Assembly (NCBI GenBank): GCA_902489515.1
Contig: CABUAL010000141.1
Location: 1 to 5,245 of the forward strand
Length of the DNA: 5,245 nt
Direction of reading: 5' to 3'
Source of the DNA: an uncultured Collinsella sp.
GTDB taxonomy: Bacteria > Actinomycetota > Coriobacteriia > Coriobacteriales > Coriobacteriaceae
The translations under genes were made by a program, and so were the position numbers. The notes below the pieces were generated by a model. It saw only the letters and a program-made list of their open reading frames with translations, had not been told where the DNA came from and did no database searches. Position 1 is the stretch's first letter; each line of letters starts with the position of its first letter. Below, piece after piece: positions 1-5,245 of the stretch.

Positions 1-354
1 ATGCCCGTCAAGGTGCTCCCGGCCGCCGAGGTCACCGGTATGGCCAAGACGTTCCGCTACCTGGTCGAAGACTATGAGCCCGACATCCTGGTAAGCGGAC
101 GTCCCCTGACCATGGCCGGTGAGCCCGGCCCCCAAGCCGAGCGCGTTGCCGCCGTGGCGCAAAAGATTGCCGACGAGCTCGATCTTCCGCTGGAGTTTGA
201 GGACGAGCGTCTGTCCTCGCAAGAGGCCAAGCGTATCCTGCGCGAGCAGGGCCTCAACGAAAAGCAGATGAGGGGCAAGATCGACATGATTGCCGCCAGC
301 CTTTTTTTGCAGACGTGGCTCGATCGTAAAAACGAGGAGGTTTCGCATGCCTAG
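1..354 (+). CDS. ruvX: RuvX/YqgF-family RNase H-fold nuclease, 5' end outside window
   Basis: This is the C-terminal 117 residues of a RuvX (YqgF) protein, a small RNase H-fold nuclease linked in different bacteria to pre-16S rRNA end processing and to Holliday junction resolution. Visible family landmarks are VSGRPLTMAGEPGPQA at 31-46 (the usual V-G-L-P-L-x-M-x-G-S-E-G block), DERLSS at 68-73 and KIDMIAASLFLQTWLD at 93-108, whose Asp95 matches the last acidic active-site residue. The N-terminal D-x-G strand carrying the first catalytic Asp is absent. Family members are about 140 residues, so some 25-40 residues lie upstream and the ATG at base 1 is most likely an internal Met, not the start. 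The frame is open from base 1. The gene ends inside the start of mltG, overlapping it by 8 bases, which implies coupled translation. The family call is firm; which of the two proposed roles applies here cannot be read from the sequence. Confidence 0.93.
   Translation: MPVKVLPAAEVTGMAKTFRYLVEDYEPDILVSGRPLTMAGEPGPQAERVAAVAQKIADELDLPLEFEDERLSSQEAKRILREQGLNEKQMRGKIDMIAASLFLQTWLDRKNEEVSHA
334..340 (+). promoter_or_regulatory. Shine-Dalgarno of mltG
   Basis: GAGGAGG lies six bases before the ATG at 347. It is one of the strongest ribosome binding sites in the window and decides the mltG start. An in-frame upstream start at 290 would give 19 extra residues read from ruvX coding sequence and has no such site. 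The element sits inside the last codons of ruvX. Confidence 0.85.
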
Positions 355-1780
355 TGCTTCCGATCCGCGCCAGCCGAATCGTACACGTCAGCCGGCGTCG
401 CGCCCTGCCCAGCCTGGCCAGCGTCCGGCACAGCCGACGCAGCGCGCAGCTCAGCCTGCCGCGCGCCCGGTGCAGTCCTTCTCTCGTTCGGCCCAACCTG
501 TTCAACGGACGGGTCAGCAGCCTTCTGCTCGTTCGGTTCAGCATCCGGCTTCTCACGCGGCTCAGCAGCCCACTGCTCGTACGGCCCAGCCTGCAGGCGG
601 TACCCGCTTTAAGCAGCAGGCACCTACCCAGCGAACGCAGGCCCCCCAATCGCATTCTCATCACGCCCGCGGTTCGCATGGCGTTGCTCCGGCGACCCGC
701 TCGAGCTACAACACGCATACTCGTCGCGGTGCTCAAAAGAAGAGCTCTCCGGTTCCCATCATCATCGGCGTTGTGGTGGCGGTGCTTGCGCTTGTCGCGA
801 TCGTTTTCTTTGTCGTGCCGGCCGTCAAGGGCTTCTTTGCCGGTGAGGATACGAAGGTCACGGCTGGTCAGCAGGTTACGGTAACCATTCCCGACGGTGC
901 TTCGGGCGATACGATCGCCTCGATTCTCTCCGAGAACCATATCGTCGAGAATCCCAAGGATTACTATGCGGCGGTGAAAAAGCTCAACGCCGATATGTCG
1001 CTCAAGCCTGGTACCTATTTGTTCACCACACTCATGGACGCGACCAAGGTTGTTCAGCAGCTCATGGAAGGTCCCAACGCGGGCTCCAATGCGCTAACTA
1101 TCCCTGAGGGCCTGACGGTCGATCAAGTCGCCGACCGTGTGGCCCAGGCCTACGATGGCATCTCTAAGGAAGACTTCCTCAACCAGGCTAAGGCCTCCAA
1201 CTACGTGGACGACTATAGCTTCCTTAAGGGCGCCGCCAACGACTCGCTTGAGGGTTTCTTGTTCCCCAAGACTTATTCGTTGGGCGATTCGCCGACGGTC
1301 GATGACGTGATTCGCGCTATGCTCGATCAGTTTAAGACCGAGTACAAGTCGCTTGACTTTGCGAGCTGCGAAGCCAAGATCAAGGAGCGCTATGGTGTGG
1401 AGATGTCCGACTACGACATCGTCAACTTGGCCTCTATCGTTGAGCGCGAGGGCCTCAACGCCGATCAACGTGCGCACGTGGCCTCGGTCTTCTACAACCG
1501 CCTTGCCGGCAAGCTCGACGGTCTGCGCTATCTCAACAGCGATGCGACCATGATGTATGTCACCGGTGGCGAGGTTACCGCCGACGACCTGCAGAGCGAT
1601 AGCCCGTATAACACCTATAAGCATGAGGGCCTGCCGCCCACGCCCATCTGCTCTCCGTCGCTCGAGGCACTCAAGGCCACGCTTGAGCCGACCGACTCCG
1701 ATGACCTGTATTTCTACATTACGCAGGACGAGGAGTATTTCTCGAAGACCTACGAAGAGCATCAACAGTCTTGGAATTGA
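347..1780 (+). CDS. mltG: Endolytic murein transglycosylase MltG (YceG-like)
   Basis: A 477-residue, single-pass membrane lytic transglycosylase that cuts nascent peptidoglycan glycan strands outside the membrane and so sets their length. Residues 1-135 form a disordered cytoplasmic tail rich in Gln, Pro, Ala, Arg and Ser, with only one acidic residue (Asp6). A basic stretch (THTRRGAQKK, 123-132) precedes the membrane helix at about 136-160, giving N-in, C-out topology. Outside are a LysM-like region (about 174-230, ending LKPGTYLF), the conserved LTIPEGLTVDQVADRVA (250-266) and EGFLFPKTY (302-310). The catalytic block LASIVEREG (361-369) follows; Glu366 is the expected catalytic Glu, matching Glu218 in the E. 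coli enzyme. Then come VFYNRL (381-386), SDATMMYV (398-405) and YNTYKHEGLPPTPICSP (421-437), and the protein ends in the usual F-x-x-T-x-x-E-H-Q. The domain is complete. The ATG at 347 is chosen for its strong ribosome binding site. The stop lies two bases before the yqeG ATG, so the genes are cotranscribed. The long tail is lineage-specific and its role is unknown. Confidence 0.95.
   Translation: MPSASDPRQPNRTRQPASRPAQPGQRPAQPTQRAAQPAARPVQSFSRSAQPVQRTGQQPSARSVQHPASHAAQQPTARTAQPAGGTRFKQQAPTQRTQAPQSHSHHARGSHGVAPATRSSYNTHTRRGAQKKSSPVPIIIGVVVAVLALVAIVFFVVPAVKGFFAGEDTKVTAGQQVTVTIPDGASGDTIASILSENHIVENPKDYYAAVKKLNADMSLKPGTYLFTTLMDATKVVQQLMEGPNAGSNALTIPEGLTVDQVADRVAQAYDGISKEDFLNQAKASNYVDDYSFLKGAANDSLEGFLFPKTYSLGDSPTVDDVIRAMLDQFKTEYKSLDFASCEAKIKERYGVEMSDYDIVNLASIVEREGLNADQRAHVASVFYNRLAGKLDGLRYLNSDATMMYVTGGEVTADDLQSDSPYNTYKHEGLPPTPICSPSLEALKATLEPTDSDDLYFYITQDEEYFSKTYEEHQQSWN
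407..586 (+). repeat. Short tandem repeats coding the MltG cytoplasmic tail
   Basis: Within mltG, residues 21-55 read as five consecutive seven-residue units: AQPGQRP, AQPTQRA, AQPAARP, VQSFSRS, AQPVQRT. From residue 57 the period shifts to eight: QQPSARSV, QHPASHAA, QQPTARTA, followed by QPAGG. At the DNA level the units are only loosely alike, because synonymous codons differ between copies. The repeat is therefore old or kept at the protein level rather than freshly duplicated. No direct repeats suggesting a mobile element flank it. Confidence 0.7.
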
Positions 1781-1782
1781 TC

Positions 1783-2280
1783 ATGAGGATTTTTAGCCCC
1801 AAACGATATGTTGCCTCGGTCGATCGCATCGACCTCGATACCCTCTGGGCCGACGGCAAGCGCGCCATTCTGCTCGATCGCGACAACACCCTGGTGCCGC
1901 GTGATACCGAGCGGGTACCCGCTGCGGTCTCCGCCTGGCTCGAGGCCGCCCATGCTAAGGGCTTTAAGCTGTGCATGGTGTCCAACAACTGGCATCGCGA
2001 CCAGGTTATGGCGTCGGCGCGCGAGCTGGGGCTCGAGGCCATTAGCCACGCCATGAAGCCGGCGCCATTTGCCCTCAAAGCGGGCCTTAAGCGTCTGGGC
2101 GCCACGGCCGACGAGGCCGTGCTGATCGGCGATCAGCTTTACACGGACGTGTGGAGCGGTAACTTTGCCGGCGTTGACACTATTCTGGTCAAGCCGCAGG
2201 CAACTCAGGACCTGTGGTACACGCAGATCTTCCGTATCTTTGAGCGCCGGGCCCTGCGCGACCTTCCCTGCGAGGAATAG
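1783..2280 (+). CDS. yqeG: YqeG family HAD-superfamily phosphatase
   Basis: A 165-residue haloacid dehalogenase-type hydrolase of the YqeG subfamily, soluble and cytoplasmic. Motif I is LLDRDNTLVP (31-39) with nucleophile Asp32 and acid/base Asp34. Motif II is VSNN (66-69), the motif III Lys is in MKPAPF (Lys92), and motif IV is IGDQLYTDVWSGN (115-127) with Asp117 and Asp122. The opening, with a YVASVDRID segment before motif I, and the closing TILVKPQ...ERRAL resemble the Bacillus YqeG protein along its length (about 170 residues). The natural substrate is not settled; phosphatase activity is inferred from the motifs, and related proteins have been tied to phosphoglycerolipid or ribosome-associated roles. 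The ATG at 1783 is preferred over a TTG at 1771 that would overlap mltG; only a weak GGA precedes it, so translation probably depends on ribosomes finishing mltG. Eight bases separate its stop from aroK. In Bacillus, yqeG also lies near a shikimate gene (aroE), a suggestive parallel. Confidence 0.93.
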   Translation: MRIFSPKRYVASVDRIDLDTLWADGKRAILLDRDNTLVPRDTERVPAAVSAWLEAAHAKGFKLCMVSNNWHRDQVMASARELGLEAISHAMKPAPFALKAGLKRLGATADEAVLIGDQLYTDVWSGNFAGVDTILVKPQATQDLWYTQIFRIFERRALRDLPCEE

Positions 2281-2288
2281 GTTTCGCC

Positions 2289-2822
2289 ATGTCTCAGCAC
2301 ATCAAACACGGCTGCGACCATATCTTCTTTATCGGCTTTTTGGGCGCGGGCAAGTCGACGCTTGCGCGCAACGTGGGCACTATGTTCAAGCGTCGATTCA
2401 TCGATACCGATCGTTTGGTTGTGCGTCGATGCGGCAAGTCGGTGACCGAGATTTTTAAGACCGAGGGCGAGGATCGTTTTCGGGAGCTCGAGACCTCGGC
2501 ACTCCGTTCGCTTCAAAGCGAGCGCAGCCTGCTGGTATCGTGCGGAGGTGGCATCGTCGAGACGCCGGTGAACATTGAACTGATGCACGAGATGGGTACG
2601 TGTGTGTACCTCGAAGGCGACTTTGAGGACTCGTTGCGTCAGATTCGTCGCTCCGATACCCGGCCCGATTTCCGCTCGCCCGAGCATGCTGCGCGCCTGT
2701 TTGAGCATCGCCGTCCGCTGTATCGCCAGGCCGCCGATATTACCCTTGATATTCGCAACAAGTCCTTCGAGGACGTTTCCTACCTTTGTGCCGAGATGCT
2801 TTTGGAGCGTGGACTGCTATGA
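2289..2822 (+). CDS. aroK: Shikimate kinase
   Basis: A 177-residue P-loop kinase of normal length for the family, which phosphorylates shikimate at the 3-hydroxyl with ATP in the pathway to chorismate. The Walker A loop GFLGAGKST is at 16-24 (Lys22). FIDTD (38-42) supplies the Mg/shikimate pair Asp39 and Asp41. GEDRFRELE (60-68) carries the shikimate-binding Arg65, and CGGGIV (85-90) is the glycine motif that holds shikimate. Arg125 in DTRPDF is the lid arginine, and Arg141 in HRRPLY is the nucleotide-binding Arg near the end. The lid reads RPDF where RPLL is usual, a mild change; otherwise the catalytic set looks intact. The start is the ATG at 2289, with an AGG seven bases upstream. Its TGA overlaps the next gene's ATG in an ATGA junction, so the two are coupled. 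An intact kinase beside a degenerate dehydroquinate synthase homologue is unexpected. A gluconate-type kinase is less likely given the D-T-D and GGG motifs. Confidence 0.95.
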   Translation: MSQHIKHGCDHIFFIGFLGAGKSTLARNVGTMFKRRFIDTDRLVVRRCGKSVTEIFKTEGEDRFRELETSALRSLQSERSLLVSCGGGIVETPVNIELMHEMGTCVYLEGDFEDSLRQIRRSDTRPDFRSPEHAARLFEHRRPLYRQAADITLDIRNKSFEDVSYLCAEMLLERGLL

Positions 2823-3928
2823 TTCGCCGTCAACTTATCAATTTCCAAAACCGCAGTGTCGATGTCCGAGTCGGATTGGGCGCGTTCGAGGAGCTGTCGC
2901 GCATGTTTGCCTCTGCTGTGGGCAAGCCTAAGCGCGCGATGGTGGTTTGGAACGACGCCACATCCGAGCGCTTTGGTGAGGTTGTCGAGCGTGCGCTGGT
3001 CGACGCTGGTTTTGCCGTGTCGCAGCTTTCGCTTGAGGTTTCGCCTGCCGGTGCTACGCTGGCCGATGCCGATACCGTCTTTGGCGCCCTGTCGGCTAAT
3101 GGCATTACCTGCGACGATCTCGTTGTTGCCGTTGGCGATGCCGCAACCTGCTCGGTCGTTTGCTGGTGTGCCAATCAGTGGTGCGGTCGCACCGAGTGTG
3201 CCTTGCTGCCGACGACGTTCGACGCCATGCTCACGGTCGCGACGACCATGAAGCCGCTCGTCGCCTCGTTGGCCAATGCGCTTCCCGCTATCGCGTTCCG
3301 TCCCGAGCCGGGCTTGGTCGTGTGTGATCTCGACCTTGTTCGCGAGGCAGACCCCGAGGACCTCAAACTCGGCTATGCGGTACTTGTTGGTACCATGCTT
3401 TCGAGCAGCAAGTCTCGCTGGAATCAGTTTACCGAGACCGTCCCCGAGATTCTCGCGGGCGAGGAGGTCGCGCTCGTCAATGCCATTCAGTGGTCTCAGA
3501 CTGCCCGCAAGGACGTACTTATGGCCACGAACCCGAGCGCCCGCCATGCACTTGATTTTGGCAAGATGGGGGAGCGTACTCTGCGCGCCTGCTTGGGTGA
3601 TGTCGCTTCGCGGGTCCCTGCCTACCAGCTGTTGTCCGAGGGCATGCGCTTTGAGGCGCGCCTAGCACACGATGCCTGCGACTTCGATATCGACTATGTG
3701 TTTGATCTCGATGACTGCCTGGAGGACTTTGGCATCGAGGAGCTTGCCTTCGACTTGGAGCCTGCCGCATATATCGAGGAGTTCCGCAGACAGCAGTTTG
3801 TCCGCTCGAACCGCAGCATGCTGCCGCTGCCCGCGGCGCTCGGCGCCATTCGACTAACGAGCGTCGAGGACGAGGTTCTTGAGCGCCATGCTCACGCCTA
3901 CTTGGCTTCTCGTAAAGAACTTCTCTAA
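2819..3928 (+). CDS. Divergent 3-dehydroquinate synthase (AroB) homologue, active site apparently lost
   Basis: A 369-residue protein of about the usual AroB length, in the usual place after aroK. AroB turns DAHP into 3-dehydroquinate using NAD and a metal. Fold-level landmarks remain: SVDVRVGLGAFEEL (13-26), SPAGA (75-79), DDLVVAVGD (99-107), LLPTTFDAM (129-137), VVCDLDLV (167-174), RHALDFGK (242-249) and SEGM (273-276). Aligned by eye, active-site positions differ. The NAD motif GGG reads GDA (106-108), PAGE reads PAGA, and the Asp of the V-D-S-S block is Thr139. The metal ligands equivalent to Glu194, His271 and His287 of the Aspergillus enzyme fall on Val188, Lys249 and Ala268; His275 falls on Arg253. 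Lys145 and Arg242 match conserved residues. Five Cys lie in 111-127, and 285-314 has 13 acidic residues and no Lys or Arg. The ATG at 2819 overlaps the aroK stop; an in-frame start at 2786 would reach further into aroK. There is no frameshift or internal stop, so the protein looks maintained. Dehydroquinate synthase activity is doubtful; the true role is unknown. I withhold the aroB symbol for that reason. Confidence 0.8.
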   Translation: MIRRQLINFQNRSVDVRVGLGAFEELSRMFASAVGKPKRAMVVWNDATSERFGEVVERALVDAGFAVSQLSLEVSPAGATLADADTVFGALSANGITCDDLVVAVGDAATCSVVCWCANQWCGRTECALLPTTFDAMLTVATTMKPLVASLANALPAIAFRPEPGLVVCDLDLVREADPEDLKLGYAVLVGTMLSSSKSRWNQFTETVPEILAGEEVALVNAIQWSQTARKDVLMATNPSARHALDFGKMGERTLRACLGDVASRVPAYQLLSEGMRFEARLAHDACDFDIDYVFDLDDCLEDFGIEELAFDLEPAAYIEEFRRQQFVRSNRSMLPLPAALGAIRLTSVEDEVLERHAHAYLASRKELL

Positions 3929-3934
3929 GATTTA

Positions 3935-3960
3935 TTGACTTCCATCGTCTTTCGTATCAT
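3935..3960 (+). promoter_or_regulatory. Weak promoter candidate upstream of the M24 peptidase gene
   Basis: TTGACT at 3935-3940 matches five of six bases of the -35 consensus, and TATCAT at 3955-3960 five of six of the -10. The spacer is 14 bases, short for a housekeeping sigma factor, so the pair may be chance. A start about seven bases on would put the hairpin at 3966-4028 at the very 5' end of the transcript. A second candidate -10, TATATT at 4032-4037, lies just before the ribosome binding site but lacks a recognisable -35. Because the peptidase gene has a 132-base gap before it and its own strong ribosome binding site, some promoter here is reasonable. Confidence 0.3.
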
Positions 3961-3965
3961 GTTGA

Positions 3966-4028
3966 GGGGCGGGTTTTCAATCGGTTGCGGATCGCATGCG
4001 ATTCCGTCGTTCGGTTGAGACCCGTCCC
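3966..4028 (+). other. Long imperfect inverted repeat (63-base hairpin) between aroB-like and peptidase genes
   Basis: GGGGCGGGT (3966-3974) pairs with ACCCGTCCC (4020-4028) with one G-U pair. The helix continues inward: bases 3975-3984 pair with 4011-4019, with one bulged T and three further G-U pairs. After a small internal loop, CGGA (3988-3991) pairs with TCCG (4003-4006), and the tip is the 12-base perfect palindrome ATCGCATGCGAT (3991-4002). Nearly every base can pair. The sequence after it, GTTTATATT, is only a weak U-tract, so this may be an inefficient terminator of the upstream operon, a 5' leader structure of the peptidase mRNA, or a DNA operator. I do not recognise a known riboswitch class. 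Confidence 0.6.
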
Positions 4029-4047
4029 GTTTATATTGAGACAACAA

Positions 4048-4054
4048 GAAAGGA
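4048..4054 (+). promoter_or_regulatory. Shine-Dalgarno of the M24 peptidase gene
   Basis: GAAAGGA lies six bases before the ATG at 4061 and fixes the start. The site is followed and preceded by A-rich sequence, unlike the coding regions, which suggests efficient, independent initiation rather than coupling to an upstream gene. Confidence 0.8.
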
Positions 4055-4060
4055 ATCTGC

Positions 4061-5191
4061 ATGTCTGAGTTTGCTGCCGGTCCTGCCGGTCGTATCGAGC
4101 GTGTCCGTGCCCTGATGGTCGAGCGTGGCTACGACGCCATCGTGGTGCGCGACGAGGCCAACCTTCGTTGGCTTACGGGCGTGAAGGGCGTCTTCGACTA
4201 CACCTTCGAGTTCCCGCACGCTGCGTTTATTACGGCCGACCAGTGCCTGTTCCACACCGACTCGCGCTACCTCAACAGCTTTGAGGAGAACACGCCAGCC
4301 GGCAGCCCCTGGGTCTACGACATGGATGAGGGCACCATCCCCGGTTGGGTCGCCGGCAAGATCGCGGCCAACAAATGCCGCGTCTGCGCTGTCGAGGACG
4401 ATATGCAGATTAATTTCTACCAGGGTATTCAGCGCGGCCTGGAGGACCGTTCCGTCGCCTGTATGCTGCCGCTGATGCACGACGATATCCGCAAGATGCG
4501 CGCCATCAAGGACGCCGAGGAGATTGAGCTCATGCGCCATGCGCAGTCGATCACCGATGCCGCCTTCCAGCACATGCTCGGCTTTATTAAGCCCGGTATG
4601 ACCGAGAAGCAGGTACGCAACGAGCTCGAGAACTTTATGTTCGCCAACGGTGCCGACAGCCTGGCCTTCGGTTCCATCGTCGCGAGCGGCCCCAACACCG
4701 CCAACCCGCATGCCGTGCCGAGCGACCGCGTGATCGAGAAGGGCGATTTCGTTCTTATGGATTACGGCGCGGGCTATTGCGATTACCGCTCCGACATGAC
4801 GCGCACTGTCGTGATGGGCGAGCCCACCCAGGAGCAGCTCGACCTGTACGCACTCGTGCGCCGTACGCACGAGGAGTGCGTCGCCGCCATCCATCCGGGC
4901 GTTGAGGGCAACGACATCTTCAAGCTCTCCAAGAAGATCATCGGCGATGCCGGCTATGGCGATTACTATAACCATGGCTTGGGTCACGGCGTGGGCATCG
5001 ACATCCATGAGCTGCCCAACTTTAACCGCAGCAAGAATATCATCGAGGTCGGCTCGGTTATCACCATGGAGCCCGGCGTCTACCTGCCCGGCGTGGGCGG
5101 CGTGCGCCTGGAGGACTACGGCGTGGTCACCGAGAACGGCTATGAGCCCTTCACCAAGACCCCGCACGACCTGCACGTTATCGACTGCTAG
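4061..5191 (+). CDS. M24B family Xaa-Pro peptidase (aminopeptidase P / prolidase type)
   Basis: A complete 376-residue cytoplasmic metallopeptidase that removes residues next to proline, either as an Xaa-Pro aminopeptidase or an Xaa-Pro dipeptidase; sequence alone does not separate the two. Residues 11-135 are the creatinase N-terminal domain (RIERVRALMVERGYDAIVV..., with HTDSRY at 65-70). From about 155 to 372 comes the pita-bread catalytic domain. The five metal ligands are all present: Asp234 (LMDYGAG), Asp245 (RSDMTRT), His309 (HGLGHGVG), Glu337 (TMEPGVY) and Glu351 (VRLEDYG). The supporting histidines His217 (NPHAVPSD) and His316 (DIHELP) are also there. Length and layout match the short bacterial M24B enzymes such as Bacillus YqhT and mycobacterial PepQ, which commonly sit just before efp, so an elongation factor P gene may follow. 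Codons lean more to C/G in the third position than in the aroB-like gene, hinting at higher expression. It has its own leader and may be its own transcription unit. Confidence 0.95.
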   Translation: MSEFAAGPAGRIERVRALMVERGYDAIVVRDEANLRWLTGVKGVFDYTFEFPHAAFITADQCLFHTDSRYLNSFEENTPAGSPWVYDMDEGTIPGWVAGKIAANKCRVCAVEDDMQINFYQGIQRGLEDRSVACMLPLMHDDIRKMRAIKDAEEIELMRHAQSITDAAFQHMLGFIKPGMTEKQVRNELENFMFANGADSLAFGSIVASGPNTANPHAVPSDRVIEKGDFVLMDYGAGYCDYRSDMTRTVVMGEPTQEQLDLYALVRRTHEECVAAIHPGVEGNDIFKLSKKIIGDAGYGDYYNHGLGHGVGIDIHELPNFNRSKNIIEVGSVITMEPGVYLPGVGGVRLEDYGVVTENGYEPFTKTPHDLHVIDC

Positions 5192-5245
5192 TTTACTTCA
5201 GTAGATAGTTTGGCCTTGATGCGGAGACCGAGGCCGTTCTTGAAG

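Noticed and set aside
354..884. A 176-codon plus-strand frame overlapping the mltG N-terminal region
   Set aside because: It is the shifted frame of the repeat-rich tail and membrane segment, giving a Ser/Arg/Leu-rich product. The mltG frame continues without a break into a well-conserved enzyme domain.
254..940. A 228-codon minus-strand open frame, Arg/Leu-rich, opposite the start of mltG
   Set aside because: Its composition is the mirror of the low-complexity Gln/Pro/Ala/Arg repeats of the MltG tail; no motif and no plausible ribosome binding context.
1771..1782. TTG start at 1771 for the YqeG protein
   Set aside because: It would overlap mltG and add four residues; the ATG at 1783 gives the family's usual N-terminus and lies two bases after the mltG stop.
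2780..3547. A 255-codon minus-strand open frame across the aroB-like gene
   Set aside because: No family motif is visible, it starts and ends inside genes of the opposite strand, and the plus-strand frame shows DHQ synthase landmarks along its length. I considered it because the AroB is degenerate, but the plus frame is clearly the coding one.
4031..5176. A 381-codon open frame on the minus strand covering nearly the whole peptidase gene
   Set aside because: It is an antisense shadow produced by the codon bias of a GC-rich gene. The plus-strand frame carries all five M24 metal ligands and a strong ribosome binding site, while the minus-strand product is a repetitive Val/Ala/Leu/His/Asp mix with no motif.
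5212..5235. GGCCT ... AGGCC inverted repeat after the peptidase gene, as a terminator
   Set aside because: The stem is only five base pairs with a loop of about 14 bases and no following T-run. The window ends too soon to judge.

Overview
The window is a stretch of bacterial chromosome, moderately high in GC, with every gene on the plus strand. It looks like a housekeeping locus of a high-GC Gram-positive of the Coriobacteriia (Collinsella/Olsenella-like). This assignment is inferred from codon style, protein flavour and gene order, not from any search. The order ruvX - mltG - (yqeG) - aroK - aroB-like - M24 peptidase resembles the actinobacterial cluster alaS-ruvX-mltG-aroE-aroC-aroK-aroB-...-pepQ-efp, recalled from Mycobacterium. 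On that synteny, alaS is expected upstream and efp downstream, both outside the window.

Layout: 1-354 is the 3' part of ruvX. 347-1780 is mltG, whose long basic Gln/Pro/Ala/Arg tail contains short tandem repeats, followed by one membrane segment and a complete lytic transglycosylase domain. 1783-2280 is a YqeG-type HAD phosphatase. 2289-2822 is shikimate kinase. 2819-3928 is a full-length 3-dehydroquinate synthase homologue in which nearly all active-site residues appear to be replaced. These five genes overlap or are separated by 2 to 8 bases, so they very probably form one translationally coupled operon. 3929-4060 is the only sizeable gap. It holds a 63-base, almost continuous imperfect hairpin and weak promoter candidates. 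4061-5191 is an intact M24 proline peptidase with its own strong ribosome binding site. In 5192-5245 I see no gene and no convincing terminator.

The genes serve separate basic functions: RNA or Holliday-junction processing (RuvX), ending glycan strands in the cell wall (MltG), a ribosome- or phosphate-related HAD enzyme (YqeG), aromatic precursor synthesis (AroK and the AroB homologue), and peptide turnover (M24). The point most worth attention is the AroB homologue. It keeps the fold-level landmarks, the reading frame and the expected operon position. By eye alignment, however, it has lost all three metal ligands, the NAD glycine motif and most substrate-binding residues, while the shikimate kinase just upstream keeps its catalytic set. 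It is either a pseudoenzyme or a protein with a new function, and it raises the question of whether this organism makes dehydroquinate by other means.
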